Assembly: GCF_002744245.1 (NCBI RefSeq)
Contig: NZ_NKHG01000003.1
Span: 1-40,541 of the forward strand
Direction of reading: 5' to 3'
Source: Bacillus pumilus
Lineage (GTDB): Bacteria > Bacillota > Bacilli > Bacillales > Bacillaceae
DNA length: 40,541 nucleotides
The position numbers and the translations under genes were made by a program. The notes under the pieces are model-generated. The model made no database searches and was not told the origin of the DNA. It worked only from the letters and a program-made list of their open reading frames with translations. This document shows positions 26,516-36,698 of this stretch, one piece after another; the first letter of the stretch is position 1; every line of letters begins with the position of its first letter.

Positions 26516-27055
26516 ATGAAACAAGATATTGAAAAGATTTTGATCTCAGAAGAAGAGATCCAGCAAAAAGTGAAGGAACTGGGAGCAACATTAACCAGCG
26601 ATTATGATGGTAAATTTCCCCTGGCTATTGGTGTTTTGAAAGGGGCTCTTCCATTCATGGCAGACCTGATCAAACACATTGATACATATTTAGAGCTTGA
26701 TTTTATGGATGTATCTAGCTACGGAAAGTCTACCGTATCTTCTGGAGAAGTAAAGATCATTAAGGATCTAGATACTTCTGTTGAAGGAAGAGATATTCTA
26801 ATTATGGAAGATATCATCGACAGTGGGTTAACTTTGAGCTATCTGGTAGAGCTTTTCCGATACCGTAAAGCAAACTCCATTAAAATTGTGACATTGCTTG
26901 ATAAACCAAGCGGTCGTAAAGCAGACATCAAAGCAGATTATGTTGGGTTTGAAGTGCCAGATGCATTTGTTGTAGGCTATGGATTGGATTTCGCTGAACG
27001 TTACCGAAACCTCCCGTATATTGGAGTGTTAAAGCCATCTGTTTACGAAGGCTAA
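26516..27055 (+). CDS. hprT: Hypoxanthine phosphoribosyltransferase
   Basis: Salvages hypoxanthine (and guanine) with PRPP to IMP and GMP. The 179-residue protein is a type I phosphoribosyltransferase: [13 protein letters not shown] binds pyrophosphate, DFMDVSSYG is the flexible loop region, and [17 protein letters not shown] (about 94-110) is the PRPP motif with two acidic residues. [25 protein letters not shown] holds the purine-contact region. It lies 15 bases after tilS. The tilS-hprT-ftsH order is conserved in Bacillus, and in B. subtilis the two upstream products can interact to regulate ftsH. Confidence 0.97.
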   Translation: MKQDIEKILISEEEIQQKVKELGATLTSDYDGKFPLAIGVLKGALPFMADLIKHIDTYLELDFMDVSSYGKSTVSSGEVKIIKDLDTSVEGRDILIMEDIIDSGLTLSYLVELFRYRKANSIKIVTLLDKPSGRKADIKADYVGFEVPDAFVVGYGLDFAERYRNLPYIGVLKPSVYEG

Positions 27056-27083
27056 TCAGCATACGTATACATGAGGTTATTGG

Positions 27084-27113
27084 TTGTGTTGGAATGATTT
27101 TCTATGATACTAT
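27084..27113 (+). promoter_or_regulatory. Probable sigma-A promoter of ftsH
   Basis: TGATACTAT gives an extended -10 (TACTAT at 27108-27113). TTGTGT at 27084-27089 is a fair -35 with an 18-base spacer. The start codon is 38 bases downstream. Confidence 0.55.
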
Positions 27114-27150
27114 TGAACATAGTTGTGCTTACTGTGGGAGGAGGTAAGGA

Positions 27151-29052
27151 ATGAATCGGGTTTTTCGTAATACGATTTTTTATATACTTATTTTATTACT
27201 TGTGATAGGGGTTGTCAGTTGGTTAGGATCCCCTAATCAAAAGCCTGAGAACATGTCTTACAGCAAATTTTCGCAAAATCTAAGTGCGGGAAAAGTGGAG
27301 AGTATCTCCATTCAGCCTGTGAGAGGGGTTTATGAAATTCGTGGTCAATTAGATGGCGCGAAGAAAGATGAATACTTCATTACCCATGTTCCAGATGGTC
27401 AAGGTGTTGACCAAATTTACAGTGCACTGAAGAATACAGATGTAAAAGTAGAACCAGCACCTGAAACAAATGGCTGGCTGCAAGTTCTGACAACCATCAT
27501 TCCGTTTATCATCATCTTTATCCTATTCTTCTTCTTATTGAACCAAGCTCAGGGCGGTGGAAGCCGAGTCATGAACTTTGGTAAAAGTAAGGCTAAGCTT
27601 TACACAGAAGAGAAGAAGCGTGTGAAATTTAAAGATGTTGCCGGTGCGGATGAAGAAAAGCAAGAGCTTGTAGAAGTTGTTGAATTCCTGAAGGATCCGC
27701 GTAAATTTGCGGAGCTTGGCGCAAGAATCCCTAAAGGGGTTTTACTAGTAGGACCTCCAGGTACAGGTAAAACATTGCTTGCGAGAGCATCTGCAGGAGA
27801 AGCAGGCGTTCCTTTCTTCAGCATCAGTGGTTCTGACTTCGTCGAGATGTTCGTCGGTGTCGGTGCATCACGTGTACGTGATTTGTTCGAAAATGCGAAA
27901 AAGAATGCACCTTGCTTAATCTTTATTGATGAGATTGATGCAGTGGGTCGTCAGCGTGGAGCAGGTCTTGGCGGCGGTCATGATGAGCGTGAACAAACGC
28001 TTAACCAGCTTCTTGTTGAAATGGATGGTTTTAGTGCCAACGAAGGTATTATTATCATTGCTGCGACCAACCGTGCAGATATCCTAGATCCTGCATTACT
28101 GCGTCCGGGACGTTTTGACCGTCAAATTACGGTTGACCGCCCAGATGTCATTGGCCGTGAAGAAGTACTGAAGGTTCATGCGAAAAACAAACCGCTTGAT
28201 GATACAGTGAACTTGAAAGCCATTGCAAGCAGAACACCAGGGTTCTCTGGAGCAGATCTTGAGAACTTACTAAACGAAGCAGCGCTAGTTGCTGCTCGTC
28301 ATAACAAAAAGAAAATTGATATGCGTGATATCGACGAAGCGACTGACCGTGTTATCGCTGGGCCGGCGAAGAAAAGCCGCGTCATTTCGAAGAAAGAACG
28401 TAATATCGTGGCTTACCATGAAGCAGGTCATACTGTGATTGGACTTATCCTAGACGAAGCGGATATGGTGCATAAAGTAACGATCGTTCCTCGTGGTCAG
28501 GCAGGCGGATATGCGGTCATGCTTCCAAGAGAAGACCGTTATTTCCAAACGAAGCCAGAGCTTCTTGATAAAATTGTCGGCTTGCTCGGCGGTCGTGTTG
28601 CAGAGGAAATTACGTTTGGTGAAGTAAGCACAGGTGCTCACAACGACTTCCAGCGTGCAACAGGCATTGCAAGAAAAATGGTTACTGAGTTCGGTATGTC
28701 TGATAAGCTAGGTCCGCTTCAGTTCGGTCAAGCACAAGGTGGTCAAGTGTTCCTTGGTCGTGATTTTAACAACGAGCCGAATTATAGTGAAGCCATTGCT
28801 TACGAGATTGACCAAGAAATTCAGCGTTTCATCAAGGACAGCTACGAACGTGCGAAACAAATTCTCACTGAGAACAAAGATAAGCTAGAAATTATCGCAC
28901 AAGCCCTTCTAGAAGTTGAAACATTAGATGCTGAGCAAATTAAATCTCTTTACGAAACTGGAAAGCTTCCAGAGCGTATATACGCGGATGACGAAGAGAA
29001 AAACGATGATGTGAAAGTGAACATCAAGAAAAAAGAAGATGAGGAGATCTAA
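27151..29052 (+). CDS. ftsH: ATP-dependent zinc metalloprotease FtsH
   Basis: A membrane-anchored AAA+ protease that degrades misfolded membrane proteins and regulatory proteins such as Spo0E in B. subtilis. The 633-residue protein has membrane helices at about 7-25 and 113-131 around a small extracytoplasmic domain. It has Walker A GPPGTGKT (201-208), Walker B FIDEID (258-263), the second region of homology ending RPGRFDRQI, and the zinc site HEAGH (423-427). The C-terminus is acidic. It is about four residues shorter than the B. subtilis protein. The ATG follows GGGAGGAGG. An own promoter and terminator are visible. Confidence 0.98.
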   Translation: MNRVFRNTIFYILILLLVIGVVSWLGSPNQKPENMSYSKFSQNLSAGKVESISIQPVRGVYEIRGQLDGAKKDEYFITHVPDGQGVDQIYSALKNTDVKVEPAPETNGWLQVLTTIIPFIIIFILFFFLLNQAQGGGSRVMNFGKSKAKLYTEEKKRVKFKDVAGADEEKQELVEVVEFLKDPRKFAELGARIPKGVLLVGPPGTGKTLLARASAGEAGVPFFSISGSDFVEMFVGVGASRVRDLFENAKKNAPCLIFIDEIDAVGRQRGAGLGGGHDEREQTLNQLLVEMDGFSANEGIIIIAATNRADILDPALLRPGRFDRQITVDRPDVIGREEVLKVHAKNKPLDDTVNLKAIASRTPGFSGADLENLLNEAALVAARHNKKKIDMRDIDEATDRVIAGPAKKSRVISKKERNIVAYHEAGHTVIGLILDEADMVHKVTIVPRGQAGGYAVMLPREDRYFQTKPELLDKIVGLLGGRVAEEITFGEVSTGAHNDFQRATGIARKMVTEFGMSDKLGPLQFGQAQGGQVFLGRDFNNEPNYSEAIAYEIDQEIQRFIKDSYERAKQILTENKDKLEIIAQALLEVETLDAEQIKSLYETGKLPERIYADDEEKNDDVKVNIKKKEDEEI

Positions 29053-29064
29053 TCTCCTTCCGTG

Positions 29065-29095
29065 AAAGCTGCTGGGATAACCGGCAGCTTTTTTT
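29065..29095 (+). terminator. Intrinsic terminator of ftsH
   Basis: An 11-bp stem with one T-G pair (29065-29075 with 29081-29091), a GATAA loop and a T-run. Confidence 0.9.
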
Positions 29096-29127
29096 ATTTC
29101 GATCCATGAATGGACGGTTTCGAATTG

Positions 29128-29162
29128 TTTACAAATGGAACTCAATTCGTGTATGGTATGAT
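29128..29162 (+). promoter_or_regulatory. Possible promoter of coaX
   Basis: TTTACA at 29128-29133 is 18 bases from TATGGT (29152-29157). A better -10, TATGAT at 29157-29162, is 23 bases away. Which pair is used cannot be settled by eye. Confidence 0.4.
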
Positions 29163-29213
29163 AGAAAGTCGGAAAAAGCTCTTTTTGAGAAACTATTCAA
29201 AGTGGTGATGAAG

Positions 29214-29990
29214 TTGTTACTCGTGATAGATGTAGGAAACACAAATACCGTTTTAGGTGTTTATCATAATGGCTATCTAAACTACCATTGGCGAATTGAA
29301 ACAAGCCGTCATAAAACAGAAGATGAATTTGGAATGTCAATCCGGTCTTTATTTGACTATGTAGGGCTGATGTTTGATCAAATAGAAGGTATTATGATCT
29401 CTTCTGTTGTCCCGCCGATGATGTTTGCACTCGAAAGAATGTGCGAGAAGTACTTTCACATTACACCCCAAATTGTAGGACCTGGAATGAAGACTGGACT
29501 AAACATTATGTGCGACAATCCAAAGGAAGTCGGCGCCGATCGAATTGTTAATGCGGTGGCTGCCATTCATCTCTATGGGTCACCTCTCATTGTGGTAGAC
29601 TTTGGAACAGCGACAACCTACTGCTACATCAATGAACAAAAACAATACATGGGTGGAGCGATTGCACCGGGTATTACCATCTCAACTGAAGCTTTATATT
29701 CAAGAGCGGCTAAGCTGCCGAGAATTGAAATCGTCCGCCCAGATCACATCGTTGGAAAAAACACCATCAGTGCGATGCAATCGGGTATCCTTTATGGATA
29801 TGTTGGCCAAGTCGAGGGAATAGTGAAACGGATGAAGCAGCAAGCCAAGCAAACACCGAAAGTCATTGCAACAGGCGGTTTGTCTACATTGATTGGAAAC
29901 GAATCAGACTGCATTGATAAGGTCGATCCTTTCTTGACATTAAAAGGACTTCAATTAATTTATGAACGTAATCGTGTCGGTGTACTATAG
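29214..29990 (+). CDS. coaX: Type III pantothenate kinase
   Basis: Phosphorylates pantothenate in the first step of coenzyme A synthesis. Type III enzymes need a monovalent cation and resist feedback by CoA. The 258-residue protein (same length as B. subtilis CoaX) is an acetate-kinase-fold enzyme. It shows [12 protein letters not shown] (6-17) for phosphate binding, [22 protein letters not shown] with catalytic Asp, and [10 protein letters not shown]. The start is TTG at 29214, 6 bases after AGTGGTGA; the ATG at 29208 is almost inside that ribosome site. It is followed by hslO after 14 bases. Confidence 0.95.
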   Translation: MLLVIDVGNTNTVLGVYHNGYLNYHWRIETSRHKTEDEFGMSIRSLFDYVGLMFDQIEGIMISSVVPPMMFALERMCEKYFHITPQIVGPGMKTGLNIMCDNPKEVGADRIVNAVAAIHLYGSPLIVVDFGTATTYCYINEQKQYMGGAIAPGITISTEALYSRAAKLPRIEIVRPDHIVGKNTISAMQSGILYGYVGQVEGIVKRMKQQAKQTPKVIATGGLSTLIGNESDCIDKVDPFLTLKGLQLIYERNRVGVL

Positions 29991-30004
29991 GAGGTTTAAT
30001 TGAA

Positions 30005-30880
30005 ATGGATTACTTAGTTAAAGCGTTAGCATATGACGGTAAAGTCCGCGCATATGCTGCAAACTCAACGGATACAATCAACGAAGCACAAAGAAGACAC
30101 CATACGTGGCCAACTGCGTCAGCAGCGATAGGCCGAACCATGACGGCTACAGTGATGATGGGGGCTATGCTGAAAGGCGAAAATAAGTTAACTGTCAAAA
30201 TAGAGGGTGGTGGACCCATCGGAGCCATCATTGCTGATGGAAACGCAAAAGGTCAAGTGCGCGGATATGTCTCAAACCCACACGTTCATTTTGACTTAAA
30301 TGAACATGGTAAGCTGGATGTGAGACGTGCAGTTGGAACAACAGGAACGTTAAGTGTTGTCAAAGATATCGGGCTGAAAGACCACTTTACAGGACAAACA
30401 GAAATCGTCTCAGGTGAAATTGGGGATGACTTCACTTATTACCTCGTCTCTTCTGAACAAGTGCCTTCCTCTGTAGGTGTAGGCGTCCTTGTAAATCCAG
30501 ACAACTCTATCCTTGCAGCAGGCGGATTCATCATTCAATTGCTGCCTGGAACAGAAGATGCTGTCATTGAAAGACTAGAAAAGCGATTATCAACAATCGA
30601 ACCGATCTCTAAACTCATTGAAAAAGGAATGTCACCAGAAGAAATTTTAGAAGAAGTTCTCGGTGAAAAACCTCAAATTTTAGAAACTGTACCTGTCGAA
30701 TTCTCTTGTAACTGCTCAAAAGAACGGTTTGCTAATGGCATTATCAGTCTAGGAAAAGCCGAAATTGACGATATGATTGAACAAGACGGACAAGCAGAAG
30801 CTCAATGCCATTTTTGTAACGAAACGTATGTATTTACAAAAGAAGAGCTAGAAGAGCTGCGTGAAGAAATAACCCGCTAA
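30005..30880 (+). CDS. hslO: Redox-regulated chaperone Hsp33
   Basis: A holdase chaperone switched on by oxidation. In reducing conditions four Cys bind zinc; disulfide formation releases it and exposes the binding site. The 291-residue protein shows the N-terminal Hsp33 fold ([34 protein letters not shown]) and the C-terminal redox switch C235-x-C237 and C268-x2-C271 ([13 protein letters not shown]). The length equals that of B. subtilis HslO. The ATG is 9 bases after AGGAGGT. It is very probably cotranscribed with coaX and is followed by a terminator before yacD. Confidence 0.96.
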   Translation: MDYLVKALAYDGKVRAYAANSTDTINEAQRRHHTWPTASAAIGRTMTATVMMGAMLKGENKLTVKIEGGGPIGAIIADGNAKGQVRGYVSNPHVHFDLNEHGKLDVRRAVGTTGTLSVVKDIGLKDHFTGQTEIVSGEIGDDFTYYLVSSEQVPSSVGVGVLVNPDNSILAAGGFIIQLLPGTEDAVIERLEKRLSTIEPISKLIEKGMSPEEILEEVLGEKPQILETVPVEFSCNCSKERFANGIISLGKAEIDDMIEQDGQAEAQCHFCNETYVFTKEELEELREEITR

Positions 30881-30905
30881 GCTCTAAGCAGCGGGTTTTC
30901 TTTTT
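30871..30905 (+). terminator. Intrinsic terminator of coaX-hslO
   Basis: An 8-bp stem AACCCGCT/AGCGGGTT (30871-30878 with 30890-30897) is followed by a T-rich run; the left arm includes the stop codon. Confidence 0.8.
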
Positions 30906-30926
30906 AAAATGGAAAGGAGACGAAAA

Positions 30927-31835
30927 ATGAGATTAAAAGCAAGAGTGGTATGGACATTGATCCTCGTTTTGCTCATCATCAATGCCGTGGTCATTGCATA
31001 TGTACTGACTAAGTCACAAATGTCGCAGGCTTCTTCAAACGGGAAGAGCGGTGAAGAAATTGCGTCCATTGGAAAAGAGAAGATTACGCGTCAAGAATGG
31101 TTGAAGAAAATGGAAGACCGCTACGGAAAGCCAACACTTGAACAAATGATCAATCAACAGGTGGTCAATCAGCTTGCAAAAGAAAATAAGCTAGAGGTGT
31201 CTTCAAAAGAGATCAATCGAGAATTGCTTATGCTTAAAGCAGTTTCTAATAATTTCTACGAAGATGGACATACAAGTGAAAAGGAATGGAAAGAGCAGAT
31301 TCGTTATCAAATTTTATTAGAACAGCTCTTAACGAGAGATGCCGTTGTTTCCGAAAAAGAAGCCAAAGCCTTTTATGAAAAAAACAAGGACCTATATCAA
31401 TATGATGATTCATACCGTATTCGCCATATCGTCGTTAAGACAAAGGACGAGGCTGAAAATGTGTTGAAGGATCTAAAAGGCGGATCTAGCTTCGAGGCCG
31501 TGGCAGCTGAACGCTCAATCGACCGCTACACCTCACCCTATGGAGGCGATCTTGGGTTTGTGACAGAAGAGCAAGAGAGTATCCCAGCCCTATACATACA
31601 AGAAGCCCAAAAGCTTCAACCAGATGAATGGACGAAAGAGCCGATTGAGACCAAAAATGGGTATGCCATCATACAATTAAAAGAAAAATTAAATGGCCGC
31701 TCCTTCTCTTATGATGAAGTCAAAGATCAGATCAAAAGACAGATCGCAATGGAAGATCTAGGTGAAAAGGCGAATGTCAAAACCCTTTGGAAAGAAGCGA
31801 AAGTCACATGGTTTTACGAAGGAGAGCAGGACTAA
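30927..31835 (+). CDS. yacD: Membrane-anchored peptidyl-prolyl isomerase, PpiC/parvulin family (YacD)
   Basis: A 302-residue protein related to PrsA. An N-terminal uncleaved membrane anchor (about residues 7-27, ARVVWTLILVLLIINAVVIA) is followed by a SurA-N-like helical region (about 45-145) and a parvulin domain (about 160-260) with YRIRHIVVKTKDEAENVL, SSFEAVAAERSIDR and YGGDLGFV. There is no lipobox Cys, unlike PrsA itself. It is probably a foldase acting outside the membrane; the substrate is unknown. The ATG at 30927 is 7 bases after AAAGGAG; the ATG at 30909 precedes that site. It sits 46 bases after hslO. Confidence 0.9.
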   Translation: MRLKARVVWTLILVLLIINAVVIAYVLTKSQMSQASSNGKSGEEIASIGKEKITRQEWLKKMEDRYGKPTLEQMINQQVVNQLAKENKLEVSSKEINRELLMLKAVSNNFYEDGHTSEKEWKEQIRYQILLEQLLTRDAVVSEKEAKAFYEKNKDLYQYDDSYRIRHIVVKTKDEAENVLKDLKGGSSFEAVAAERSIDRYTSPYGGDLGFVTEEQESIPALYIQEAQKLQPDEWTKEPIETKNGYAIIQLKEKLNGRSFSYDEVKDQIKRQIAMEDLGEKANVKTLWKEAKVTWFYEGEQD

Positions 31836-31840
31836 AAGCA

Positions 31841-31869
31841 TTGACAAAATTTTTCGAAATTGATAATTT
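31841..31869 (+). promoter_or_regulatory. Sigma-A promoter of cysK
   Basis: A perfect -35 TTGACA at 31841-31846, a 17-base spacer and TAATTT at 31864-31869. In B. subtilis cysK is repressed by CymR; I could not call a CymR site here with confidence. Confidence 0.7.
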
Positions 31870-31912
31870 AATATTAATACAATAAAATTACTCGGAGATA
31901 GAGGTGTTAGTG

Positions 31913-32836
31913 ATGGCTCGTATTGCAAATTCAGTTTTTGAACTAATAGGAAATACACCAGTCGTTAAATTAAACCGTTTAGTAGATGAAGACAGTGCAG
32001 ATGTCTACTTGAAACTTGAATATATGAACCCAGGAAGCAGTGTAAAAGATCGTATTGCGTTAGCGATGATCGAAGATGCTGAAGCAAAAGGTAAGCTAAA
32101 AGCTGGCGACACGTTAATTGAACCAACAAGTGGAAACACAGGGATCGGCCTTGCGATGGTAGCGGCAGCAAAAGGGATCAATGCCATTTTGGTGATGCCG
32201 GATACAATGAGTCAGGAGCGCCGTAACCTTTTGCGTGCATACGGTGCAGAGCTTGTATTAACGCCGGGTACAGAAGGAATGAAAGGTGCTATTAAAAAAG
32301 CAGAAGAACTGGCTGAAGAGCATGGTTATTTTATGCCGCAGCAGTTTAGCAACGAAGCCAATGCTGAAATTCACCGCCGCACAACTGGGAAAGAAATTCT
32401 TGAACAGTTTGATGGCGAGCTTGATGCATTTATTGCAGGTGTTGGTACGGGCGGTACAATTACAGGTGCTGGTGAAGTCCTAAAAGAAGCCATTCCGTCC
32501 ATTCAGCTCTATGCGGTAGAACCAACAGATTCCCCTGTACTATCAGGAGGAAAGCCAGGTCCGCATAAAATTCAAGGAATTGGAGCAGGGTTTGTGCCGT
32601 CCATCTTGAACACGGAAGTATATGACGGCATTATCCAAGTAAAAAACGAAGATGCATTTGAGCTTGCAAGAAAGGCAGCGAAAGAGGAAGGAATCCTTGG
32701 TGGTATTTCTTCAGGAGCAGCTATATTCGCAGCCCTTCAAACAGCGAAAAAGCTTGGTAAAGGAAAAAAAGTGTTAGCGATCATCCCAAGTAATGGTGAG
32801 CGTTACCTCAGTACACCTCTTTATCAATTTGATTAA
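31913..32836 (+). CDS. cysK: Cysteine synthase A (O-acetylserine thiol-lyase)
   Basis: Makes cysteine from O-acetylserine and sulfide with PLP. In B. subtilis it also partners with CymR as a sensor of the cysteine supply. The 307-residue fold-type II PLP enzyme has Lys 45 in the PGSSVKDRI motif, the substrate loop [11 protein letters not shown] (about 70-80), the phosphate-binding loop [10 protein letters not shown] (about 180-189) and GGISSGAA near 263. The ATG at 31913 follows GAGGTG; the GTG at 31904 is part of that ribosome site. It is one residue shorter than the B. subtilis protein, in the FDGELDAF region. It forms a single-gene unit. Confidence 0.97.
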   Translation: MARIANSVFELIGNTPVVKLNRLVDEDSADVYLKLEYMNPGSSVKDRIALAMIEDAEAKGKLKAGDTLIEPTSGNTGIGLAMVAAAKGINAILVMPDTMSQERRNLLRAYGAELVLTPGTEGMKGAIKKAEELAEEHGYFMPQQFSNEANAEIHRRTTGKEILEQFDGELDAFIAGVGTGGTITGAGEVLKEAIPSIQLYAVEPTDSPVLSGGKPGPHKIQGIGAGFVPSILNTEVYDGIIQVKNEDAFELARKAAKEEGILGGISSGAAIFAALQTAKKLGKGKKVLAIIPSNGERYLSTPLYQFD

Positions 32837-32841
32837 ACTTT

Positions 32842-32869
32842 AAACCCCAGCATTTGCTGGGGTTTTTTT
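32842..32869 (+). terminator. Intrinsic terminator of cysK
   Basis: A 10-bp stem AAACCCCAGC/GCTGGGGTTT (32842-32851 with 32856-32865) followed by T residues. Confidence 0.92.
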
Positions 32870-32960
32870 ATGAATTCTGAAGATGGAAAGCAAATACTAT
32901 TTTCTAAATAAATTGGATTGCATTACAATAAGATTAATGAAAATGAAAAAGGATGATAAC

Positions 32961-34379
32961 ATGACACAACGCAAGCCGATGGGCATCAAAATTCCTTTTA
33001 CGAAAGATGCATTCTTGAAAAGATACGAGCAATTATCTGCTCGTGAAACACATCATGTTCTTCTTGAAAGTGCACGCGGCGGAGCATACAGTATTGCTGG
33101 AATTCACCCGATCGCTAAAGCGAAAGGAAAAGATGGGATGACCACCATTCATTATCAAAATGAGGTGCTGTTCAAAGAAGGCGATCCATTCAGAGCCTTT
33201 ACTGATTGGTTTCAAACCCTCCAAACCGAAACGAACGAGGAGTATCCTGACTTTCAAGGCGGGGCGATTGGGTTTTTAAGCTATGATTATGCAAGGTATA
33301 TAGAGCATTTTAAAATGCTATCAATTGATGATCTCCAGACACCTGATCTGTATTTCCTCGTGTTTAATGATGTCGCTGTCTTTGATCATGAAGAAGACGT
33401 GTTATGGCTGATCACTCATACAGAGGGAGAAGAGCCTGTGAGTGAAGCTCATCAAAGGCTGGAAGAATGGAAGCATAACTGGACAAGCACATCAGAAGAA
33501 TCAGCACACTCACCTGTCAACGTGTTTTCTTCGGAATTTGTGCCGGCTGCCCCTTTTACTGAAGAAACTTTTGGGGAAGCAGTAGAGAAAATTAAGCAAT
33601 ATATCGCAAACGGTGATGTGTTCCAAGTGAACCTGTCCATTAGACAAGATGAACAGCTTCATACTCATCCGTATGATTTATACAAAACATTACGTCAAGT
33701 GAACCCGTCTCCTTATATGTCTTATCTGCACACGCCAGACTTCCAAATTGTTTGTGGATCTCCAGAGCTGCTCATTAAGAAAAAAGGCACTCAACTAGAA
33801 ACAAGACCGATTGCTGGCACAAGATCAAGAGGTAAGGACGATGCTGAGGACCAAGCATTGGTGAAGGAACTCATCGAAAATGAAAAAGAACGCGCAGAGC
33901 ATGTCATGCTCGTTGATCTTGAACGGAATGACCTTGGACGCGTGTCCACTTACGGCTCCGTACAGGTAAACGAGTTTATGGCCATTGAGAAATATTCACA
34001 CGTCATGCACATTGTATCCAATGTACAAGGGGAGCTGCGTGATGAATGTGATGCGGTAGATGTCATGCGGGCTGTGTTCCCGGGCGGAACGATCACAGGT
34101 GCACCAAAAGTGAGAACGATGGAAATTATAGAAGAACTTGAGCCAACAAGACGTGGGCTTTATACTGGATCTATAGGCTGGTTTGGATTCAATCAAGATA
34201 TGCACTTCAATATCGTCATTCGTACAGCGTATTGTACAGAAGGCAAAGCCTTTATGCAGTCAGGTGCCGGCATTGTCATTGATTCTGTACCAAGACACGA
34301 ATATAAAGAATCCATTAAAAAAGCCTATGCAGTGAAAAAAGCATTACAGCTGAGCAAAGAAGAGACTATTTTGAGTTAG
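32961..34379 (+). CDS. pabB: Aminodeoxychorismate synthase component I
   Basis: Aminates chorismate, using ammonia from PabA, to 4-amino-4-deoxychorismate for folate. The 472-residue protein is a chorismate-utilising enzyme with an N-terminal domain (about 1-180) and the catalytic part from about 200. Motifs include [12 protein letters not shown], the [12 protein letters not shown] stretch that includes the PIAGT box, [24 protein letters not shown] and [12 protein letters not shown]. The PIAGT box is typical of PabB-type rather than TrpE-type enzymes. The ATG at 32961 follows AAAGGATG; three in-frame upstream ATGs lack ribosome sites. A weak -10 (TACAAT at 32924-32929) precedes it without a clear -35. 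Confidence 0.95.
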   Translation: MTQRKPMGIKIPFTKDAFLKRYEQLSARETHHVLLESARGGAYSIAGIHPIAKAKGKDGMTTIHYQNEVLFKEGDPFRAFTDWFQTLQTETNEEYPDFQGGAIGFLSYDYARYIEHFKMLSIDDLQTPDLYFLVFNDVAVFDHEEDVLWLITHTEGEEPVSEAHQRLEEWKHNWTSTSEESAHSPVNVFSSEFVPAAPFTEETFGEAVEKIKQYIANGDVFQVNLSIRQDEQLHTHPYDLYKTLRQVNPSPYMSYLHTPDFQIVCGSPELLIKKKGTQLETRPIAGTRSRGKDDAEDQALVKELIENEKERAEHVMLVDLERNDLGRVSTYGSVQVNEFMAIEKYSHVMHIVSNVQGELRDECDAVDVMRAVFPGGTITGAPKVRTMEIIEELEPTRRGLYTGSIGWFGFNQDMHFNIVIRTAYCTEGKAFMQSGAGIVIDSVPRHEYKESIKKAYAVKKALQLSKEETILS

Positions 34380-34391
34380 AGGTGAGCAGAG
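34352..34391 (+). promoter_or_regulatory. Candidate TRAP-binding site over the pabA ribosome site
   Basis: A run of NAG triplets starts at 34352 (GAG), 34357 (AAG), 34362 (GAG), 34373 (GAG), 34377 (TAG), 34384 (GAG) and 34389 (GAG), mostly 4-7 bases apart, and ends 1 base before the pabA ATG. TRAP is known to block translation of pabA (trpG) in B. subtilis by binding such repeats over its ribosome site. Confidence 0.65.
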
Positions 34392-34392
34392 T

Positions 34393-34986
34393 ATGATATT
34401 GATGATTGATAATTATGATTCATTTACGTACAACCTGGTCCAGTATTTAGGTGAGCTTGGAGAAGAATTGATTGTGAAACGGAATGATCAAGTAACGATT
34501 CAAGAAATCGAACAGCTCAAGCCAGATTTTCTGATGATTTCTCCAGGGCCATGCAGTCCTGATGAAGCGGGAATTAGTATGGAGGCCATCCAGTATTTTG
34601 CTGGGAAAATCCCGATCTTTGGTGTGTGTTTAGGTCATCAGTCCATCGCACAAGTATTCGGTGGAGATGTGATTCGAGCAGAGCGGTTAATGCATGGTAA
34701 AACGTCAGAGATTGAACATGATGGCAAGGGTGTCTTCACTGGACTCCAAAATCCGCTTGTTGCAACGAGATATCATTCCTTAATTGTCAAAGACGAGACG
34801 TTGCCGGAGTGTTTTGTGGCAACAGCTAGCACAAAGGAAGGCGAGCTCATGGCCATTCGTCATAAAGAACTGCCAATTGAAAGTGTTCAATTCCACCCTG
34901 AATCGATTATGACTTCCTTCGGGAAAGAAATGCTCAAGAATTTCATCGAAACCTATCGTAAAAAGGGGCATGAAGTAAACGCATGA
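34393..34986 (+). CDS. pabA: Glutamine amidotransferase shared by PabB and TrpE
   Basis: Also called TrpG in B. subtilis, where this one subunit supplies ammonia to both aminodeoxychorismate synthase and anthranilate synthase. The 197-residue class I amidotransferase has [12 protein letters not shown] at the N-terminus, the oxyanion segment [13 protein letters not shown], nucleophile Cys 79 in GVCLGHQ, and His 168 with Glu 170 in VQFHPES. It starts 13 bases after pabB; its ribosome site lies in a run of GAG/TAG repeats that resembles a TRAP site, so tryptophan would repress it. It overlaps pabC by 4 bases (ATGA). Confidence 0.97.
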   Translation: MILMIDNYDSFTYNLVQYLGELGEELIVKRNDQVTIQEIEQLKPDFLMISPGPCSPDEAGISMEAIQYFAGKIPIFGVCLGHQSIAQVFGGDVIRAERLMHGKTSEIEHDGKGVFTGLQNPLVATRYHSLIVKDETLPECFVATASTKEGELMAIRHKELPIESVQFHPESIMTSFGKEMLKNFIETYRKKGHEVNA

Positions 34987-35831
34987 TCATTTATCTGAAC
35001 GGTCAGTATATAGAGGAGAAAGACGCGACTCTTTCTCCTTTTGATCATGGTTTTCTATATGGCATCGGTGTATTCGAAACATTTACCAGCCTGGCAGGAC
35101 AAGTCTTCCTGTTAGATTGGCATCTTGAAAGGCTCAATCAATCATTACGTGACCTTTGCATCGAATCCACAATAGAGAAACCATTTGTACTCGACATCAT
35201 TCATACTTTACTGAATAAAAACAATATAGCCGATGGTCATGCGAGGATTCGCTTCAATGTTTCTGCGGGCAGGGGCAATGGATTTTCTGCAGACCCTTAT
35301 GAGGAGCCTGTCGTTTTTGTGATGATCTCTCCATTCCGGCCTGAATCTATATTAGATGAGAAGCAGGGAGTCATTCTTGCCACTAGAAGAAATACACCAG
35401 AAGGGCCAAGGCGGCTCAAGTCTCATCATTATATGAACAATCTGCTGGCAAAAAGAGAAATTGGGAATGATTCATCGGTAGAAGGGATCTTTTTAACAAA
35501 AGAAGATGAGGTGGCAGAAGGAATTACCTCGAATGTATTTTGGCGAAAAGAAGATGTGATCTATACACCGTCACTTGATACGGGCATTTTAAATGGGGTA
35601 ACCCGGCGATATTGTATAGAAACGCTTCGTGCTCTGGGGGTCTCACTGATAGAAGGACGATACCCAGTCTCGCATATACTTTCAGCTGATGAGGCATGGA
35701 TGACCAATTCTGTTCAGGGAATTGTGCCTTTCAGAAGTATAGCAGAGATCGACTTGCCAAAAGACAACCGAACAATCTCAACAAAGTTGAGAACACAATA
35801 TACAAAAGAACGTCTAGAACATAAAGAGTAG
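34983..35831 (+). CDS. pabC: Aminodeoxychorismate lyase
   Basis: Releases pyruvate from aminodeoxychorismate to give p-aminobenzoate. It is a fold-type IV PLP enzyme related to branched-chain and D-amino acid aminotransferases. The 282-residue protein shows [16 protein letters not shown] (18-33), the PLP Lys at about 146 in [20 protein letters not shown] and [10 protein letters not shown]. It is about ten residues shorter than the B. subtilis enzyme, the difference being toward the C-terminus. The ATG overlaps the pabA stop codon, so the two are translationally coupled, and folP follows after 9 bases. Confidence 0.95.
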   Translation: MIIYLNGQYIEEKDATLSPFDHGFLYGIGVFETFTSLAGQVFLLDWHLERLNQSLRDLCIESTIEKPFVLDIIHTLLNKNNIADGHARIRFNVSAGRGNGFSADPYEEPVVFVMISPFRPESILDEKQGVILATRRNTPEGPRRLKSHHYMNNLLAKREIGNDSSVEGIFLTKEDEVAEGITSNVFWRKEDVIYTPSLDTGILNGVTRRYCIETLRALGVSLIEGRYPVSHILSADEAWMTNSVQGIVPFRSIAEIDLPKDNRTISTKLRTQYTKERLEHKE

Positions 35832-35840
35832 GTGGACATA

Positions 35841-36698
35841 ATGACACAACAAGTGATAAAGCAGCCTAAAATCATACAAGCCAAGCATCATACCCTTAGC
35901 TATGAAGAAAAGACATTGGTTATGGGCATTTTAAATGTCACACCTGACTCTTTTTCAGATGGAGGAAAATTTAATCAAGTGGATAAAGCGTTGGCTCATG
36001 CAACGCAGCTGATGGAAGACGGGGCGCATATCATAGATATTGGCGGAGAATCAACTCGTCCGGGAGCGGCACTTGTCTCAGAGCAAGAGGAGCTTTCCAG
36101 AGTCATTCCTGTCATTGAGAAGATCACAAAAGAATTGGATGTGCCTATTTCTATTGATACGTATAAAGCCCATGTCGCAGATGAGGCGGTGAAAGCTGGA
36201 GCCTCTATCATTAATGACGTATGGGGTGCGAAAGCCGATCCTCAAATGGCTCATGTCGCGGCAAAGCACAATGTTCCCATCATCTTAATGCACAATCGCC
36301 CAGAGCGAAACTACACTCATCTGATTTCAGATATGATTGCAGATTTGAAAGAAAGTGTTCAAATCGCCAAACAAGCGGGTGTCCGTGATGACATGATGAT
36401 ATTAGATCCAGGTGTGGGGTTTGCGAAGAATAAAACCGATAACCTGATCGTCATGAATGAGCTTGAACATTTTTGCCACCTGGGCTACCCGCTGCTTCTT
36501 GCGACATCTCGAAAGCGATTCATCGGAGCAGTCTTAGACCTGCCGCCTGAAGAACGTGCTGAAGGAACAGGTGCGACGGTATGCTTGGGGATTCAAAAGG
36601 GCAGTGCAATGGTCCGCGTGCATGATGTGAAGGAAATTGCAAGAATGGCAAAAATGATGGATGCCATGCTGAATAAGGGAGGCGCTTATCATCGATAA
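35841..36698 (+). CDS. folP: Dihydropteroate synthase
   Basis: Condenses p-aminobenzoate with dihydropterin pyrophosphate; it is the sulfonamide target (sul in B. subtilis). The 285-residue TIM-barrel protein has MGILNVTPDSFSDGGKF, IDIGGESTRPGA, SIINDVWGA, MHNRP and LLATSRKRFIG, all classical DHPS motifs. The ATG at 35841 follows AGGTGG by 5 bases; the GTG at 35832 is inside that ribosome site. The length matches the B. subtilis protein exactly. Its last two codons overlap the apparent AUC start of folB. Confidence 0.97.
   Translation: MTQQVIKQPKIIQAKHHTLSYEEKTLVMGILNVTPDSFSDGGKFNQVDKALAHATQLMEDGAHIIDIGGESTRPGAALVSEQEELSRVIPVIEKITKELDVPISIDTYKAHVADEAVKAGASIINDVWGAKADPQMAHVAAKHNVPIILMHNRPERNYTHLISDMIADLKESVQIAKQAGVRDDMMILDPGVGFAKNKTDNLIVMNELEHFCHLGYPLLLATSRKRFIGAVLDLPPEERAEGTGATVCLGIQKGSAMVRVHDVKEIARMAKMMDAMLNKGGAYHR
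36675..36682 (+). promoter_or_regulatory. Ribosome binding site that decides the folB start
   Basis: AAGGGAGG, the only strong ribosome site near folB, is 8 bases before ATC at 36691 but 17 bases before the first GTG at 36700. The spacing therefore favours ATC. Confidence 0.6.

Noticed and set aside
31870..31900. Possible CymR box downstream of the cysK promoter
   Set aside because: The stretch is A/T-rich and loosely similar to CymR sites, but I could not match the consensus well enough to call it.
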